A DNA stretch of 64,000 nt from an uncultured Eubacteriales bacterium (lineage in GTDB: Bacteria; Bacillota; Clostridia; Oscillospirales; CAG-272), in the NCBI GenBank assembly GCA_934432675.1, contig CAKRYT010000004.1, positions 110,816-174,815 on the forward strand. Reading direction: 5' to 3'. Positions 35,399-43,148 of the stretch are shown in pieces. Below the pieces are notes generated by a model. The model was not told where the DNA came from and ran no database searches. It saw only the letters and a list, made by a program, of their open reading frames with translations. Made by a program: the position numbers and the translations under genes. Numbering within the stretch: the stretch's first letter is position 1; every line of letters begins with the position of its first letter.

Positions 35399-36538
35399 TT
35401 ATTCCGTAGGTGTACCGCTCCCCACCGTGCCCGTCGTCGCCTGCCCCTCTGCCGGGTCCCACCGGATCCCGGTGGCGCGGTTTCCTCCGTCCCGTTTGGA
35501 GCGATACAACGCCTTATCCGCGAGATCGATCATCTTGTGTATGCCCGCGTCGCACATTTGGGGTGCACAGCAAACCCCGGCGCTGACGGTCACCGTCAGC
35601 GTCCCACCGTCGGCACAGAAAAACGTGCGCTCGGCGATGCGCCGGCAGATGCGGTCTGCCATCCCGGCGGTGGCATCCGTCAACCGGCTGACGATGAGGA
35701 ACTCCTCTCCGCCCCATCGGCAGCATTCCCCCCCGTCACCGACCTCCTGTGCAATCGTCTCCGCAACCGCCGCCAACACGCGGTCGCCGAACTCGTGACC
35801 GTACCGGTCATTGATACTCTTAAAACGGTCTATATCCAGCATCGTGACCGCCAGCGGCAGCTCCCCTGCCGCGTCGTGTATCTTTTCGAGATATTCATAA
35901 ATGCCGTAGCGATTATACAATCCCGTGAGTGCGTCGTGCCGGTACAGATGCCTGTACTGTCGCTTTGCCTCCTCGAGCTGCTTCTGCGTTTCGGCGCGCA
36001 CGGTTTCAATGAGAAAGGAAATGACGTAGATGGAGAGATACAGGAGCGGAAAGCGCAGCATGAATTCCTCCGTGTAGGCGTAGCGCAGCAGCGACCTGCC
36101 CACAGGCAGCCAGAAAAGAAACGCCACGCCGGAGAACGCAAGGAGCGAAACCGCACTGCCGTACCGGAAGCCGAAGATCAGGAGAGCAAAACTCGGGATC
36201 AAGCAGATCCACAGCGCGCTGAATCCGTTCGGGATACCCGTGATGAAGAAAAACACAAGGATCGCCGTCGTCTCCGCACCAAACAGAACGTACACCGCCA
36301 CCGTTACCCGCCGCGCCAGGCGCAGAACCAGCACATTAATCAGACACGCGGCGCCAAACAACAGCGTCACCGCCAGCAGAATAAACTCCCCGGTACAGAT
36401 GTTGACGACCGACATCAAAAGAGAAATGACCGAAAGGGCAATATTCAGGAGCAAAAACAAACCCTCCCGCCGCCTGGTATCCGATACGACCGCCTCCCGC
36501 ACCTGCCGCAGGAGCCGCTCGCGAAACGATCCTGCCAT
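35399..36538 (-). CDS. Membrane-anchored diguanylate cyclase (GGDEF)
   Basis: A 379-residue protein that would make cyclic di-GMP from two GTP. About six N-terminal membrane helices (residues 25-190) are followed by a short coiled segment and a GGDEF domain (about 210-370). It contains HDALTGLYNRYGIYEYL, LDIDRFKSINDRYGHEFGD and the active-site variant GGEEF, which is catalytically competent in other cyclases. No I-site RxxD is obvious before GGEEF, so product inhibition may be weak. GGGGAGG lies 5 nt before ATG 36538 (another ATG is at 36541). The leader is about 220 nt long. Confidence 0.92.
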   Translation of the reverse strand: MAGSFRERLLRQVREAVVSDTRRREGLFLLLNIALSVISLLMSVVNICTGEFILLAVTLLFGAACLINVLVLRLARRVTVAVYVLFGAETTAILVFFFITGIPNGFSALWICLIPSFALLIFGFRYGSAVSLLAFSGVAFLFWLPVGRSLLRYAYTEEFMLRFPLLYLSIYVISFLIETVRAETQKQLEEAKRQYRHLYRHDALTGLYNRYGIYEYLEKIHDAAGELPLAVTMLDIDRFKSINDRYGHEFGDRVLAAVAETIAQEVGDGGECCRWGGEEFLIVSRLTDATAGMADRICRRIAERTFFCADGGTLTVTVSAGVCCAPQMCDAGIHKMIDLADKALYRSKRDGGNRATGIRWDPAEGQATTGTVGSGTPTE

Positions 36539-36763
36539 CATGACCTCCCCGGCGCAACAGCGACCGCCGCCGGGGAGGAGCCACGGCACCTTACCGGCAG
36601 CCCGCACATTCCCGCCCTAATGAAACGCATCGTCTCCACCTCCCGCATTGCTTTCTTCCTCCCCGACCGCACTGCCCCACGGTGTCCCCGGTGCTGCCGG
36701 AGCGGTAAGCCCCGTTCTCCGATTTCGCACCCCGCAGGCGGTCAATCGGTTATATTATGAAAA

Positions 36764-36792
36764 ATTATAGCATAATAAGACTAGTTTGTCAA
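36764..36792 (-). promoter_or_regulatory. Consensus promoter toward the GGDEF gene
   Basis: The minus strand reads TTGACA (36792-36787), 17 nt, TATAAT (36769-36764), a perfect consensus. It leaves a leader of about 220 nt in which I recognise no c-di-GMP riboswitch. Confidence 0.8.
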
Positions 36793-36794
36793 CT

Positions 36795-36848
36795 TTATAA
36801 GAATAATCAAATACGCAACGCTGTGTTATCTTATTGTTATAAGAATAA
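36795..36848. promoter_or_regulatory. Direct repeats upstream of the XRE gene
   Basis: TTATAAGAATAAT occurs at 36795-36807 and again at 36836-36848, ending just before the Shine-Dalgarno sequence of the XRE gene. A likely autoregulatory operator; the first copy also touches the -35 region of the divergent GGDEF promoter. Confidence 0.55.
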
Positions 36849-36865
36849 TGCGGGAGGGTATTATC

Positions 36866-37147
36866 ATGTTGGTTGGTGAGCGGATCCGCGCTTTACGCGA
36901 GCATATCGGCTATTCCCAGAACAAACTGGCTGAATGGGCGGGCATTTCGCAGACGCACCTGCGCAGGGTCGAGCTCGGTGAAGCCGATATAACCGTCGGG
37001 CACCTCCAACTGATCTGTGATGCCCTCGGCATCACGCTCCGGGACTTTTTTGCCGAGACCCTGCCGGAGGAGGACCCCCTCTCCTTCCTTTCCCCGAAGC
37101 AAAAAGCCCTCCTTTGGGATTTTTGCAGGAGCTTTCGAGAGCCTTGA
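36866..37147 (+). CDS. Small XRE-family regulator
   Basis: A 93-residue HTH_3 protein (VGERIRALREHIGYSQNKLAEWAGISQTHLRRVELGEADITVGHLQLICDALGITLRDFF). The short acidic C-terminus has no sensor domain. ATG 36866 is preferred over 36848 because GGGAGG lies 8 nt before it. It is divergent from the diguanylate cyclase gene and may regulate it through the shared upstream repeats. Confidence 0.87.
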   Translation: MLVGERIRALREHIGYSQNKLAEWAGISQTHLRRVELGEADITVGHLQLICDALGITLRDFFAETLPEEDPLSFLSPKQKALLWDFCRSFREP

Positions 37148-37166
37148 TACAAGACCTTATAAATGC

Positions 37167-37196
37167 AAAGAGGAGCCGATCTTCTCGGCTCCTCTT
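37167..37196. terminator. GGAGGAGCC-type terminator
   Basis: AAAGAGGAGCCGA and TCGGCTCCTCTTT, followed by GTTTTC on the plus strand. It ends the XRE gene. Confidence 0.85.
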
Positions 37197-37240
37197 TGTT
37201 TTCTGATTTCTGTTGTCCCGGCGGCGGACCCTCCGCAGGG

Positions 37241-37778
37241 TCAGGGATTGCCGTACTCGATCTGCACCTCGGTATCCTGCGGTACGTTGTCCGGGCAGAA
37301 ATAATCAAGCGACCGCTCTTTTCCGTCGCACGTAAAGGTATGCGTTCTCCTATGCGGTACGATACCGTTCACGTCAGCGATACCTCCGTATAGCACCGCC
37401 CGAAGACCATGTCGCCGTGGTGCTGATAGGGGAACAGTATAAATTGCTCCGGGTCGCCGTTCAGCACAAAATTCCCCGGGTCGTCCGGAAACGGCTCTTC
37501 GGCAGAGCCCCAGAAATGATACTTGCCCTTTTTATTAATCACAATAGACACGGTGACAGGGTATCGCGCTTTGAAATGAATGCCATTTCCACAAGATCGT
37601 CAAACGTCAGCTTTTCAAGCAGTTGTTTGACCGTATAAAGGGAATCATCATCCGACGTACCGTCCGCCTCTCTTGCCCACGCCGCCTCCGGCGTATCCTC
37701 CCAATCCCCGATGTACAGGTAGCCGTTCTTTCTTATATACAGAACGGCTGCAAGGATCACCGCAATGACGATCAGCAC
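37241..37778 (-). pseudogene. Frame-disrupted small membrane-anchored protein gene
   Basis: Three consecutive minus-strand segments in three different frames read like one protein. An N-terminal membrane helix (VLIVIAVILAAVLYI) and soluble part end near 37565. A middle part FKARYPVTVSIVINKKGKYHFWG runs to about 37370. A C-terminal part HTFTCDGKERSLDYFCPDNVPQDTEVQIEYGNP ends at 37241. Two frameshifts would join them into about 178 residues. Either the gene is dead or the sequence has two indel errors. The function is unknown. It follows tyrS by 33 nt. Confidence 0.65.
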
Positions 37779-37811
37779 CGGAATGGATCGCTCTGAACCC
37801 GTCCCGACGTT

Positions 37812-39029
37812 TTATCTGCTGAACTTTCTGAAAGTTTTTTTGCCGCGCCTCACCAGTAGCCCGCCGGCGACTTCTTCTGCCGTGTACGCCTTGCGGAAGT
37901 CCGTCACCTTTTCGCCGTTTACCGTCACGCCGCCCTGCTCGACGGCGCGCCGCGCCTCCGAACGGGAGGGCACCATGCCGCCCGTGACCATGAGCGAGAG
38001 GAGCGAGACCCGGCCCCCCTCAAAGGCATCGTCACCGACGACGGTCGTCGGCGCGTCGGCATCCGCCCCGCCGGAGAACAGTGCACGTGACGCGTCCAGT
38101 GCCGCCTTTGCCTCCGCCTCACCGTGGACCATCCTGGTCAGTTCGTACGCGAGGATCTCTTTTGCCTCATTGATGCGCCCGCCCTCCCAGGTTGCCATCT
38201 CGTCGATCTGTTCGAGCGGCAGGAAGGTCAGCATACGAATGCACTTCATCACGTCCGTATCGTCGACGTTGCGCCAGTACTGGAAGAAATCGTAGGGCGA
38301 GGTTTTCTTCGGATCGAGCCAGACGGCGTTGCCCGCGGTCTTGCCCATCTTCTTCCCCTGCGAATCGGTCAGGAGCGTGATGGTCATGGCGTAGGCATCC
38401 TTGCCCAGCTTGCGGCGGATGAGCTCCGTCCCGCCGAGCATGTTCGACCACTGGTCGTCGCCGCCGAACTGCATATTGCAACCGTACTTCTGGAACATAT
38501 AGTAGAAGTCGTACGACTGCATGATCATGTAGTTAAATTCGAGGAAGGAGAGCCCCTTCTCCATGCGCTGCTTGTAGCACTCGGCGCGGAGCATGTTGTT
38601 GACCGAGAAGCAGGCACCCACCTCGCGGAGCAATTCCACGTAGTTGAGCGAGAGGAGCCAGTCGGCATTGTTCAGCATCATCGCCTTGCCCTCGCCGAAT
38701 TCGATAAACCGCTCCATCTGACGGCGGAAGCAATCCGCATTGTGCGCGATGTCCTCACGGGTCAGCATTTTCCGCATATCGGTGCGCCCCGAGGGGTCGC
38801 CGATCATGGTCGTACCGCCGCCGATGAGGGCGATCGGGCGGTTGCCCGCCATCTGTAAGCGTTTCATGAGGGTCAGTGCCATGAAATGCCCGGCGGTCAG
38901 ACTGTCCGCCGTGCAGTCAAAACCGATGTAGAAAGTCGCCTTCCCCTCGTTGATCATCTCGCGGATATGTGCCTCATCCGTCACCTGCGCAATCAGTCCG
39001 CGCGCTACCAGTTCTTCGTATAACTTCAT
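37812..39029 (-). CDS. tyrS: Tyrosyl-tRNA synthetase
   Basis: A 405-residue class I synthetase charging tRNA-Tyr. The HIGH-equivalent is GHFMAL in DSLTAGHFMALTLMK (about residue 46-51), and the KMSKS-equivalent is KKMGKT (about residue 228). The tyrosine site YDFYYMFQKYGCNMQFGGDDQWSN and a C-terminal S4 RNA-binding domain (VSLLSLMVTGGMVPSRSEARRAVEQGGVTVNGEKV) are present. It lies 45 nt after the Nif3 gene, with a small hairpin between. No T-box is seen. Confidence 0.97.
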   Translation of the reverse strand: MKLYEELVARGLIAQVTDEAHIREMINEGKATFYIGFDCTADSLTAGHFMALTLMKRLQMAGNRPIALIGGGTTMIGDPSGRTDMRKMLTREDIAHNADCFRRQMERFIEFGEGKAMMLNNADWLLSLNYVELLREVGACFSVNNMLRAECYKQRMEKGLSFLEFNYMIMQSYDFYYMFQKYGCNMQFGGDDQWSNMLGGTELIRRKLGKDAYAMTITLLTDSQGKKMGKTAGNAVWLDPKKTSPYDFFQYWRNVDDTDVMKCIRMLTFLPLEQIDEMATWEGGRINEAKEILAYELTRMVHGEAEAKAALDASRALFSGGADADAPTTVVGDDAFEGGRVSLLSLMVTGGMVPSRSEARRAVEQGGVTVNGEKVTDFRKAYTAEEVAGGLLVRRGKKTFRKFSR

Positions 39030-39074
39030 CGTTTTAACCTCATATCGTTTTGCGCCGACGGGCGCATTTTTTAA

Positions 39075-39833
39075 TCAGAATACCTGTATCGGCGGCTCCG
39101 CCCGGACGATCACCTCGGCGTCCGTCGCCTCCGTCACCAGTTGTTTCATGCGTCCGAGGATCCCTACCTCGGTATAATAGTGTCCCGCCTCCACGAGCGT
39201 CAGTCCCGCCGCCGCACCGTCCTGCATCACGTGGTAACCGAATCGCCCGGACACATAAGCGTCCGCGCCGTTTGCCAGTGCGAGCCCGATGAGGTCTTTC
39301 CCCTCACCGCCCGAGACCGCCACCCAACGGATGGGCTTGTCCGCGTCCGCGAGCGTGACCGCCGGGGCACCGAGTGCCTCCTTCACGTGGTGGGCGAGCG
39401 CCGCCCCCGTCATGGGTGCGCGGAGCGTGCCCACGCGGAGCAGCCGCTCTTCCCCGACGGTCTCCAAGTTGGAGAGCCCGATGGATGCCGCGAGCAGGTC
39501 GGACACGCCGTCATGCGCCGCGTCCGCACGGGTGTGAAAGCAAGCCACGGAAATGCCGGCGAGCGCGAGCCGCAGTGCCGTACGCGCCCCGGGGTCCTCC
39601 ATGGAGAGCGTCCCGATCGGCCGGAAGAGGAGCGGGTGATGTGAGATCACGAGATCTGCCCCCGCCTGTATCGCCGCCTCCGCGGCGGCGGGCGTCACGT
39701 CCAGCGTCAGGAGCACGCGGCGCACACGCCGCGCGGGGTCGGGGCAGACCATGAGCCCGTCGCGGTCCCAGTCCAGGGAGAGCGCGGGCGGGAAATAGAT
39801 GTTCAGGCGTTCGTACAGATCCTTGACCGTCAT
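39075..39833 (-). CDS. Nif3/DUF34 family metal-binding protein
   Basis: A 252-residue Nif3-like dinuclear-metal hexameric protein. Metal-ligand motifs are visible as ADLVISHHPLLF (about residues 60-70) and the C-terminal EAGHYYTEVGILG. It is annotated in databases as GTP cyclohydrolase type 2, but the role is not settled. The ATG overlaps the trmK stop by 4 nt. The trmK-nif3 pair is widely conserved in Firmicutes. Confidence 0.92.
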   Translation of the reverse strand: MTVKDLYERLNIYFPPALSLDWDRDGLMVCPDPARRVRRVLLTLDVTPAAAEAAIQAGADLVISHHPLLFRPIGTLSMEDPGARTALRLALAGISVACFHTRADAAHDGVSDLLAASIGLSNLETVGEERLLRVGTLRAPMTGAALAHHVKEALGAPAVTLADADKPIRWVAVSGGEGKDLIGLALANGADAYVSGRFGYHVMQDGAAAGLTLVEAGHYYTEVGILGRMKQLVTEATDAEVIVRAEPPIQVF

Positions 39834-40519
39834 AAGTAAGCCTCCATTTCGGCGAGCATTTTTTCGTCCTCCTCGCCGGCTGCCCCGACGGAGCGGAGCC
39901 CGAAAACACGGCGGCGCACCGTCGAGATCTGCTCCTCGATGTATGCGGGGAAAAGCGGGTGTTCCCGCCCCTGCCCCCGGGTATAATATGCACCGAGACA
40001 GGCGTCAAGGGGCGAGAGCGCATAGGACTCCCCCGTGTAGTGCACACAGAGGCAGGTATAAACGTGCCGTTTGACACGGGCGAGCGTCTCGGATGTGATC
40101 GAAAATCCGTTTTCGGCAAGGTACCGCCGCAGGATGTGCGCGCGGGTCATGGGTTGCAAGATGAGACGAATATTCGGGTCCCGCACGAAAGGTGCGTCCG
40201 CGAGAATTCCGACGATCATCTCACCGCCCATCCCGCAGATGGTAATATCGGTCGGGTGATACGCTTCAATCCCCAGCAGTCCCGGCGTCAGGACGAGGGC
40301 GAGCCGATCCTCTCCGATCCCGGCGAAAGCGGCCGTCTCGCGCGCATGGGCGAGGGGCCCCGCCGAGATGTCCGACGCGACGGCGAAGGGGATTCTGCCC
40401 CCCCGTAACAACGAAACAGGCAGGTAGGCGTGGTCCGTACCGATATCGGCCAGTCGCGCCCCCTGCCTGACGAAACCCGCCGCCGCACGCAGACGCGCGT
40501 CCGGTGTGACGGATCTCAT
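39830..40519 (-). CDS. trmK: tRNA (adenine-22-N1)-methyltransferase TrmK
   Basis: A 229-residue SAM-dependent enzyme that methylates A22 in the D loop of Ser and Tyr tRNAs. The SAM motif is ARLADIGTDHAYLPVSLL (about residues 19-37), and CGMGGEMI corresponds to the catalytic region. The C-terminal coiled-coil, typical of the family, is present. ATG 40519 directly abuts the TAA of the DUF1858 gene, and the stop overlaps Nif3. Confidence 0.95.
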   Translation of the reverse strand: MRSVTPDARLRAAAGFVRQGARLADIGTDHAYLPVSLLRGGRIPFAVASDISAGPLAHARETAAFAGIGEDRLALVLTPGLLGIEAYHPTDITICGMGGEMIVGILADAPFVRDPNIRLILQPMTRAHILRRYLAENGFSITSETLARVKRHVYTCLCVHYTGESYALSPLDACLGAYYTRGQGREHPLFPAYIEEQISTVRRRVFGLRSVGAAGEEDEKMLAEMEAYL

Positions 40520-40720
40520 TTACCGCTTTCCGATGACTTCGTTGAGCGTGTCGATGAGTTCCGCGACGTTCGCGCCGTGTACCATGCACGCATCCTCAAT
40601 GCTCTCCCCGCGGGAATGCGGACAGCCGAGGCAGTGCATGCCGATCGCCGTGAAATAAGGGGCGGTCTCCGGATACATGTCGAGCACGTCGCCGATAATC
40701 ATTTCTTTCGTAATTGTCAT
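40520..40720 (-). CDS. DUF1858 domain protein
   Basis: A 66-residue protein (MTITKEMIIGDVLDMYPETAPYFTAIGMHCLGCPHSRGESIEDACMVHG). The CLGCPHS motif and IxDVLxxYP start are the DUF1858 signature, related to the hybrid-cluster-protein-associated ScdA N-domain. Its role is unknown, possibly linked to metal clusters or nitrosative stress. The strong Shine-Dalgarno sequence (GGAAAGGAG) is 25 nt from the ATG, but a perfect hairpin lies between them. First gene of the trmK/nif3/tyrS cluster. Confidence 0.82.
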   Translation of the reverse strand: MTITKEMIIGDVLDMYPETAPYFTAIGMHCLGCPHSRGESIEDACMVHGANVAELIDTLNEVIGKR

Positions 40721-40727
40721 ATCAAAC

Positions 40728-40744
40728 GCGACCGCGAGGGTCGC
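40728..40744 (-). promoter_or_regulatory. Hairpin between Shine-Dalgarno sequence and start codon
   Basis: On the minus strand GCGACC-CTCGC-GGTCGC forms a 6-bp hairpin with 5-nt loop. Folding reduces the effective distance from GGAAAGGAG (40754-40746) to the ATG at 40720 to about 8 nt. Confidence 0.65.
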
Positions 40745-40767
40745 ACTCCTTTCCAAAATACGATTAA

Positions 40768-40796
40768 ATTATATCTGTATTCTGCCCCGCTGTCAA
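40768..40796 (-). promoter_or_regulatory. Promoter of the DUF1858-trmK-nif3 operon
   Basis: The minus strand reads TTGACA (40796-40791), 17 nt, TATAAT (40773-40768). Confidence 0.85.
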
Positions 40797-40973
40797 GAGA
40801 TTTTACACACCCTGTCCGCGCCTCTCTCCCCTCTTCGCGCGACCGCCACCGGCACACGCCGGGAACCGCGCGTAAGAATCGTTTCCGAACAGACGCCCCG
40901 GGGTTCGGAGCCGCCCGCGATGCGGCGTCCGCCGTGATTTGAGCGGTCAGCCGCAGTTTTTTCAAAAATGCTA

Positions 40974-41002
40974 TTGACAAACGCCCTAGGATACGCTACA
41001 CT
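40974..41002 (+). promoter_or_regulatory. Promoter of the flavodoxin/ABC/radical SAM operon
   Basis: TTGACA (40974-40979), 17 nt, TACACT (40997-41002). The first GTTAGC operator begins 8 nt downstream, at the expected transcription start. Confidence 0.82.
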
Positions 41003-41009
41003 ATCCGCA

Positions 41010-41025
41010 GTTAGCAACCGCTAAC
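41010..41025. promoter_or_regulatory. Operator 1 (GTTAGC-N4-GCTAAC)
   Basis: A perfect inverted repeat with a 4-nt centre, overlapping the likely transcription start. The half-sites resemble DtxR/IdeR-type metal-repressor boxes (TTAGG/CCTAA) but are not identical, so the regulator is unidentified. Confidence 0.72.
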
Positions 41026-41106
41026 CGACGTCATTCTCATCATTGACAGCATCGGCAGCCACCCGCGCAGTCAGAGCAAGGGGACTGCATTCTTTTTTGA
41101 AAAAGC

Positions 41107-41124
41107 AGTTAGCATATGCTAACT
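41107..41124. promoter_or_regulatory. Operator 2 (AGTTAGCATATGCTAACT)
   Basis: A perfect 18-bp palindrome with the same half-site as operator 1, 97 bp further down in the leader and 32 nt before the first start codon. Confidence 0.75.
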
Positions 41125-41156
41125 CTAAAAATTAAGGAAGGAAAAAACAAAAAGAT

Positions 41157-42110
41157 ATGAGTAGACTGGCAATCATCTGTTTCCCCGCCGTGCGCGCACT
41201 CTGCGGCATGGCGGAACACGTCGAAATGGGCGCCACGCAAAAAGGCGCCGAAGCGGTCATTTTCGATGCCGCCGGATGGAATCCGTCGGTACTCGACGGC
41301 TATGATGCGGCGGCGTTCGGTTTCGCCGCGGACAGCGCCGACAATGAGGCATTTCTTTCGTTCTATCTCAAATGCCTCCCTGCCCTGTGCGGAAAAAAGG
41401 TCATCCTCTTCGGCACCTGCCGACATACGCAAAACGACTTCACCGAGAGTCTGACCGCCATCGGCTCCCTCGCGCAATGTCTCATGCAGGGAACGCTCAT
41501 GACGGAGGGGACGCCCGATGCCGTAACACTTTCCGCCTGTGAGGATCTCGGCGGTGCCGCCGTGCGCGAAAGAGACTACCGCCCCGATCTCGCCGGCGTC
41601 GTACCCATCATTTTCTCTACCATCACCGGCAACGCCTACCGGCTCGCCGCCGCCGTCGCCGATGTCGTGCCGCGGCACGTCGGTCCCTACAATATCCGCT
41701 ACATAAACGATGAGGTCATTGAAAAATTCGATACCTTTATCCTCTCCTACTGGTGCAATCACGGCACGGCAGACGACGACACCATCGCCCTCATCCGCCG
41801 TCTCCACGGCAAAAACCTGATCGTCATAGGCACCCTCGGGGTGTCCGTCGAGACGGCACACGCCGCCAAGGTCTGCGAAAACGTCAAAGCCCTTGCCTCC
41901 GCGGACAATCATCTCCTCGGGCACTACCTCTGCCAGGGGAGCATTGACCTCAACCGCACCTTTGCGCGAACGCGCATCCCGGAGGGCGAAAAGGGGCACC
42001 TGTCCCTCGAACGCTTTGAAAAGCAGAAGCTCTCCCTCGGACACCCGAACGCGGAGGAACTGGAAGCGGCGCGCCGTGCCGTCGCCGGCTTTCTTGCAGA
42101 CAGACAATGA
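41157..42110 (+). CDS. Tandem flavodoxin-like protein of the heme/iron operon
   Basis: A 317-residue protein that appears to consist of two flavodoxin-like halves. The C-terminal half (from about residue 145) begins GVVPIIFSTITGNAYRLAAAVADVV, a clear FMN phosphate-binding loop. It continues with FILSYWCNHGTADDDTIALIRRL and LIVIGTLGV. The N-terminal half (AIICFPAVRALCG...AFGFAADSADNEAFLSFYLKCLPALCGKKVILFGT) keeps the pattern but lacks the loop. I infer that it delivers electrons to the radical SAM enzyme five genes on. Its stop overlaps the permease ATG by 4 nt. Confidence 0.78.
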   Translation: MSRLAIICFPAVRALCGMAEHVEMGATQKGAEAVIFDAAGWNPSVLDGYDAAAFGFAADSADNEAFLSFYLKCLPALCGKKVILFGTCRHTQNDFTESLTAIGSLAQCLMQGTLMTEGTPDAVTLSACEDLGGAAVRERDYRPDLAGVVPIIFSTITGNAYRLAAAVADVVPRHVGPYNIRYINDEVIEKFDTFILSYWCNHGTADDDTIALIRRLHGKNLIVIGTLGVSVETAHAAKVCENVKALASADNHLLGHYLCQGSIDLNRTFARTRIPEGEKGHLSLERFEKQKLSLGHPNAEELEAARRAVAGFLADRQ

Positions 42111-43144
42111 AAGAGAAAAAGGGACAAGAAACGCCCACCACCGCATCCTCCGTGCGGCGGACGACCGTAAAGATCGTTCTTATCGCGATCTTCGGTGCGC
42201 TGTCCGTGCTTTCGACACTGATCTGCACCGGCATCGGGAGCGTGAAGATCCCGATCCCCGATGTCGCGAAAGCCCTGTTCGTCGCGGATGACAGCGTGGC
42301 GCGGCTCCTGGTGTGGAATCTGCGCTTCCCGCGGGTGCTGGTCGGTGGGCTCGTCGGCGTGTGCCTCTCGCTCTCGGGCTGTATCCTGCAGGGCGTCATG
42401 CGCAACACGATGGCGTCCCCCTCCACCATCGGTGTCACGGGCGGTGCCAGCTTCATCGGATACCTGACCCTGGTCGCCTTCCCCGCATACTCACATCTGC
42501 TGCCGATCGGCTCCATCCTCGGCGCCTTTGTCACCACGATGCTGATCTATGCGCTCGCTTACCAGAAGGGGGTCTCCCCGGTCAAAATGATCCTGTCCGG
42601 CATGGCGGTCTCGGCGCTGTTCGGCGCCTTCAACGACATCATCAAGACCTTTTTCGCCGATTCGCTCGGCAACGCCTCCGGCTTTCTTGTCGGCGGGCTG
42701 AACGGCACGGGCTGGGGGAGCTTCCGCATGATCCTCCCCTACGCCGCGGCGGGCATCTTCATCTGTGCCTTCCTCCCCTCCCGCATGAACATTCTGATGC
42801 TCGGGGACGAAACGGCGAACGCGCTCGGACTGCGGACGGAGCTGTTTCGCTTTTTCCTCATCGCAGTATCGTCTCTGCTCGCCGGTGCGGCGATCGCCGT
42901 CGCCGGGCTGATCAGTTTTGTCGGGCTCGTCGTGCCGCATATCGCGCGGCTGCTCGTCGGCTCGGATTACCGCTATCTGTTCCCCGCCTCCGCCCTGCTC
43001 GGCTTTACGCTCGTGACGGTCTGCGATACGATCGGCAGAGTCATCCTGCCGCCGGGAGAGGTGCCTGTGAGTATCATCCTCTCGTTCATCGGTGCGCCCT
43101 TCTTCCTGTATCTTTTGCGCACCCGGGAAGGAAAGAGGGGGTGA
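42107..43144 (+). CDS. FecCD-family ABC transporter permease
   Basis: A 345-residue inner-membrane permease with about ten helices, of the BtuC/FecCD class that imports siderophores, heme or cobalamin. Family motifs: RFPRVLVGGLVGVCLSLSGCILQGVMRNTMASPSTIGVTGGASF near residue 70-110 and LAGAAIAVAGLISFVGLVVPHIARLLVG near 265-290. ATGA overlap with the flavodoxin gene. It likely works as a homodimer with the ATPase at 43149 and the lipoprotein at 43973. Confidence 0.95.
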   Translation: MKEKKGQETPTTASSVRRTTVKIVLIAIFGALSVLSTLICTGIGSVKIPIPDVAKALFVADDSVARLLVWNLRFPRVLVGGLVGVCLSLSGCILQGVMRNTMASPSTIGVTGGASFIGYLTLVAFPAYSHLLPIGSILGAFVTTMLIYALAYQKGVSPVKMILSGMAVSALFGAFNDIIKTFFADSLGNASGFLVGGLNGTGWGSFRMILPYAAAGIFICAFLPSRMNILMLGDETANALGLRTELFRFFLIAVSSLLAGAAIAVAGLISFVGLVVPHIARLLVGSDYRYLFPASALLGFTLVTVCDTIGRVILPPGEVPVSIILSFIGAPFFLYLLRTREGKRG

Positions 43145-43148
43145 ACTG

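Noticed and set aside
36542..36760. c-di-GMP riboswitch in the leader of the diguanylate cyclase
   Set aside because: The leader is long, but I could not find the conserved GEMM-I or GEMM-II sequence blocks; a covariance search would settle it.
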